Source of the DNA: Natrononativus amylolyticus
GTDB taxonomy: Archaea; Halobacteriota; Halobacteria; Halobacteriales; Natrialbaceae
Direction: 5' to 3'
NCBI RefSeq assembly: GCF_024362525.1
Contig: NZ_CP101459.1
Coordinates: 558,001 to 622,000 of the forward strand
DNA length: 64,000 nt
Shown: positions 61,117 through 64,000 of the stretch, piece by piece
How positions within the stretch are numbered: position 1 is the stretch's first letter
Layout of the letters: each line of letters begins with the position of its first letter
Program-made: the position numbers and the translations under genes
Notes under the pieces: generated by a model
Seen by the model: only the letters and a program-made list of their open reading frames with translations
Told to the model about the DNA's origin: nothing
The model's database searches: none

Positions 61117-62010
61117 ATGAAGCTGACCGGGGTCTACCCGCCGCTGATCACGCCAGCCACCGCAACGGACGACGTCGACACCGACACACTCGCCACCCAC
61201 GTTACCACCCTCGCGGCCGCCGGCGTCGACGGGTTCTTTCCGTGTGGAACCGTTGGCGAGTTCACTAGCCTCACGAACGAGCACCGATCAACCGCGATTC
61301 GGACAGTGGTCGAGCACGCCGACGGGAAACCCGTCCTCGCCGGGTGCGGAGGGAATTCGGTAGCTGATGTCGTCACCCAGATCGAAACCGCCGCGGCCGC
61401 CGGCGCGGACGTCGCCGTCGTGATCACGCCGTACTACCTCGAGACGGACGACGCCGGCGTCGAGCGCTTTTTCGAGACGGTTCTCGAGCGCTCGCCCCTC
61501 CCGGTGCTCATCTACACTATCCCGTTTCTGACACACACCCCGATCAGCGTCGAGTCCGTCCGCAGACTCGCGGCTTCCGACCGCGTCGTCGGAATCAAAG
61601 ATTCCTCCGGGGACGCTCGCTTCCACTCCCGGCTGAACGCCGAAACGGACGAAGAGTTCACGGTCCTCCAGGGGATCACCGATCACGCGATCATCTCCGT
61701 CGCCGGTGGCTCGGACGGGCTCATTCCCGGCGTCGCCAACGTCGCTCCGAAGGCGCTCGTCGAGGTGTACGAGGCGACGCGGGCCGGTAACTACGATCGT
61801 GCACTCGAGTTGCACACGACGGTCATCGATCCCCTGCGCTACGCGTTCGATGGCAGTTCCCTGACGGCGGGGCTGAAATACGCCCTTCGGGAGAGGGGTC
61901 TCGACGTTGGCGGCCCGTTTCCGCCGCTGACCGCGCTCTCGGACGACGAACAGGTTCGGATCAGTGATAGACTCGCCGACGTCCCGGAGAAATTTTTATA
62001 TCGAGTGTGA
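61117..62010 (+). CDS. DHDPS/NAL family enzyme, probable 2-keto-3-deoxy sugar acid aldolase or dehydratase
   Basis: A 297-residue class I aldolase-family barrel. Motifs: GVYPPLITPAT (N-terminus), PCGTVGEFTSLTNEHR (G-T/S-x-G-E, about 42-57), the Tyr of VLIYTIPF (about 134) and the Schiff-base Lys of VVGIKDSSGD (about 162). In archaea this family includes KDG/KDPG aldolase (KdgA) and, in haloarchaea, 2-keto-3-deoxyxylonate dehydratase. Placed after a sugar-acid dehydratase, it would act on the resulting 2-keto-3-deoxy acid. The ATG at 61117 gives the correct N-terminal strand. Confidence 0.87.
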   Translation: MKLTGVYPPLITPATATDDVDTDTLATHVTTLAAAGVDGFFPCGTVGEFTSLTNEHRSTAIRTVVEHADGKPVLAGCGGNSVADVVTQIETAAAAGADVAVVITPYYLETDDAGVERFFETVLERSPLPVLIYTIPFLTHTPISVESVRRLAASDRVVGIKDSSGDARFHSRLNAETDEEFTVLQGITDHAIISVAGGSDGLIPGVANVAPKALVEVYEATRAGNYDRALELHTTVIDPLRYAFDGSSLTAGLKYALRERGLDVGGPFPPLTALSDDEQVRISDRLADVPEKFLYRV

Positions 62011-62778
62011 ACTCACAATGAGTTGTCGTTTCACAGCTACCTGTCACATTTTAAATATTTTACTGTTTGCTTCGCGGCATCCTCCGAGCACCTCTGCCGA
62101 CGTCTATAAGCGAAGTGATTGGTGCGTCAGTCACACGCCATAACAGTGTGGAGATAACCCAATAACTCACACAGCTAGATCGACGACTTAATCGCGAATC
62201 ATATAAACGCTCAACGAGCGTCGTCGGGTCTGAAACCACTTTTTGATCAGATCGCGCCCAACTAGACGAGTTGACCGTTCGATACCATCACTCGAGTAGC
62301 GACAGATATTCGTACTTACTGACGTGGGATACGGCCTCGGAGAGATCTTTTTTGCGTGGTGATGCAGTAACGTAGCCACGAATTCAGTGCTTCAATTTCT
62401 AAAGACGTCGACATCGAGATTCGACCTCAACTCAATCAATGTTGATTGTTATCTACAATATCGTGTGGCAGTTATATTGACAATACTCCATCAATCTCGA
62501 CTTGGAGTGACTTCAGAATGGTACGGTCGGAACAATGATGTGTAAAACACAGTTCAGTAATGGGTCTTTATCGTGGCATTCAGCATAACTCAAGTGGAGC
62601 TTCCGACCTACTCGCTCCCTTCGGTCGCTCCTTGAGGTCGGAGAAGAAACCGGCGAAGGACGGCGCAACCGCACGACTGTAGCTACCCGACCCTCCGAGC
62701 GTATAAGAACCATCGGGCAGCAATCTGAAATATTGGGGCGCATCGAACGGCGCCGGTCAAACTCCTCGTTCTCGATGA
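62011..62778. other. AT-rich intergenic region with an IS scar
   Basis: 768 nt, low GC in 62035-62520, with no reliable gene. A minus frame around 62280-62340 reads DLSEAVSHVSKYEYLSLLE and then stops, perhaps part of a lost gene. At 62603-62641 is an IS605-type right-end palindrome on the minus strand (see separate entry). Confidence 0.45.
62603..62641 (-). repeat. IS605-family right-end relic, minus strand
   Basis: Outer stem CCGACCT (62603-62609) with AGGTCGG (62635-62641). On the minus strand the preceding frame reads GFFSDLKERPKGASRSE, the usual TnpB C-terminal end next to such a palindrome. No more of the gene is recognisable. Confidence 0.55.
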
Positions 62779-64000
62779 TCAGCGCCCGGTGCTCGAGACC
62801 TCGACGAGGACGTCGAGCAGGTCTGCAAGTTGACGAGGAAGCAGAAAGCGCTCGCGAACGTGCTCCTGACCGTTCGCCCCGAACCTCGTTCGACGGTCCT
62901 CGTCTTTGAGCAGGTCGACGACGCAATCCGCGGCGCCCGCAGTGTCGGCCGGCTCGACGAGATAGCCGTTTCGACCGTCTTCGACCTGCAGCGGAATGCC
63001 CCCGACGCTCGAGCCGACGACCGGTGTGCGCTTCCAGAGGGCTTCCGAAACGACCAGTCCGAACCCCTCGCGCAGTGACTTCTGGACGACAACGTCCGAT
63101 CGACGCTGCAGGACGTTTACCGTCGCGTCCGGGAGATCGGTCAGCACGTGTACATTTGTATCGTCGACCGCCTCCGCGGCGACTCGTTCGTACAGCTCGA
63201 ATCCTTCGGGATCGTCGGCGGCCATTCCGCCGGCCAGCGCCAGCTGGAGGTTCGGAATCGCCTCGCAAGCGCGCCGGTACGCATTCAGGGTGCCGAACTG
63301 GTCCTTCCACGGGTCGAACCGTGAAACCTGCGCGACGACCGGCGCGTCGAACGAGAGGGGGTCCAGATGATCGCATTCGACTGCCATCGCTTCCTCGTCA
63401 AGCGAGCGGTTTTTCGCCGTTAGGGGATCGATCGAGGGGTAGACAACGCTCATCGGAACGTCGAGTTCGAGTTCGTAGGCCGATCGGCTGAAGATCGCGT
63501 GATCGATCCGCCCCGTGTACTCGGAAAGGAATGCCAGGTACTCGTCGGACGGATCGGTGAGGTCGATATGACAGCGCCAGACGATCGGCGCGTTCGGGAG
63601 GGTTTCTTCGACTCGGTCGATCATCCCCAGCGGTTGCGGGTCGTGCAATACGACGATGTCGTATTCGTCTTTGAGCGCGGCAGCGTTTCGGTCGGTCACG
63701 TCGTGATACGTCGCTTTCATCTCCTCGGTCAGCCGGGCCCCCTCACCCTGGAGCCCGTTGTGGATCGCCTTGGTCACCTCGAAGAAGTCGTCGCCGGCGT
63801 CCATGACGAGCCAGTCGGTGTCGACGCCGAGGTCGATACAAACCGGAACGATCGAACGGAGCAGTTCCGCGACGCCGCCGCCGGTCGCGGTCGAATTGAC
63901 GTGAAGGATCCGGACGTCGTCAAGCGTTGTAGCGAGCGACCGGAGCCGTTCGAGTCGCTCCCGCCCGGCCACCTCTGCGAACGCCTCGATCGATCGATCC
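62779..64000 (-). CDS. Trehalose-synthase (TreT)-like glycosyltransferase, N-terminus beyond the window
   Basis: At least 407 residues of a GT4 glycosyltransferase. Starts inside the window edge with RSIEAFAEVAGRERLERLRS, then ILHVNSTATGGGVAELLRSI (UDP/ADP-sugar donor site), VWRCHIDLTDPSDEYL, VVAQVSRFDPWKDQFGTLNA and the EX7E-like end SLREGFGLVVSEALWKRTPV then VGGIPLQVEDGRNGYLV. This is the layout of TreT trehalose synthases, which join a nucleotide-activated glucose to glucose. Open to 64000 in frame; the GTG at 63972 is not the start. Trehalose is a compatible solute in some haloarchaea. Confidence 0.82.
   Translation of the reverse strand, partial: DRSIEAFAEVAGRERLERLRSLATTLDDVRILHVNSTATGGGVAELLRSIVPVCIDLGVDTDWLVMDAGDDFFEVTKAIHNGLQGEGARLTEEMKATYHDVTDRNAAALKDEYDIVVLHDPQPLGMIDRVEETLPNAPIVWRCHIDLTDPSDEYLAFLSEYTGRIDHAIFSRSAYELELDVPMSVVYPSIDPLTAKNRSLDEEAMAVECDHLDPLSFDAPVVAQVSRFDPWKDQFGTLNAYRRACEAIPNLQLALAGGMAADDPEGFELYERVAAEAVDDTNVHVLTDLPDATVNVLQRRSDVVVQKSLREGFGLVVSEALWKRTPVVGSSVGGIPLQVEDGRNGYLVEPADTAGAADCVVDLLKDEDRRTRFGANGQEHVRERFLLPRQLADLLDVLVEVSSTGR

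Noticed and set aside
62188-62379. 63-aa minus ORF in the AT-rich spacer
   Set aside because: Codon use is unlike the genome and a neighbouring frame holds a different broken fragment; no family match.

Overview
The window looks like a chromosomal or megaplasmid segment of an extremely halophilic archaeon (class Halobacteria, Natrialbales-like in flavour). Reasons: high GC with strong G/C at third codon positions, very acidic proteins, Tat-type signal peptides and Tat lipoproteins, Bat-type HTH regulators, a HalOD1 domain, a halocyanin, a PGF-CTERM surface anchor, TATA boxes about 25 nt before leaderless start codons, and IS200/IS605-family elements with tnpB. No rRNA, tRNA or CRISPR array was seen.

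Layout. 1-8.8 kb: partial DsbA-like gene, small zinc-ribbon genes, cobyrinic acid a,c-diamide synthase, a kinase / receiver / Bat-type regulator operon, an M20 peptidase and a secreted aspartoacylase-like enzyme. 9.0-10.5 kb: a tnpB element abutting the stop codon of a Tat-lipoprotein beta-propeller. 12-27 kb: two ABC-2 exporters, an EEP nuclease beside a tail-anchored PLD protein, a HxlR / DoxX / ring-cleaving dioxygenase unit, an alpha/beta hydrolase, a TRAM protein, a second histidine kinase, an AbgB-like amidohydrolase with a TetR regulator. 27.5-30.3 kb: an internally deleted aldehyde dehydrogenase and a BNR propeller with an amber codon. 30-44 kb: PAP2 phosphatase, P-loop kinase-like and ParB-like proteins, AI-2E permease, Bat-type regulator, HalOD1 protein, acidic repeat protein, cupin, halocyanin, flavin monooxygenase, ATP-grasp enzyme, zinc-finger membrane protein.

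44.4-49 kb holds the two most unusual genes: a 716-residue protein with a C-terminal CHAT (caspase-like) signature, and a PGF-CTERM-anchored protein built from five curlin-like Gln/Asn-rich repeats. IS relics and a tiny membrane peptide lie between them.

50.4-62 kb is a sugar or sugar-acid island: F420-dependent dehydrogenase, binding-protein ABC importer (two permeases, Tat lipoprotein, MalK-like ATPase), enolase-superfamily dehydratase, creatininase-family hydrolase, IclR regulator and a DHDPS/KDG-aldolase family enzyme. Together they suggest import, oxidation, lactone opening, dehydration, then cleavage or a second dehydration. The dehydratase gene is tightly bracketed by two inward-facing tnpB relics. 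The window ends inside a trehalose-synthase-type (TreT) glycosyltransferase.
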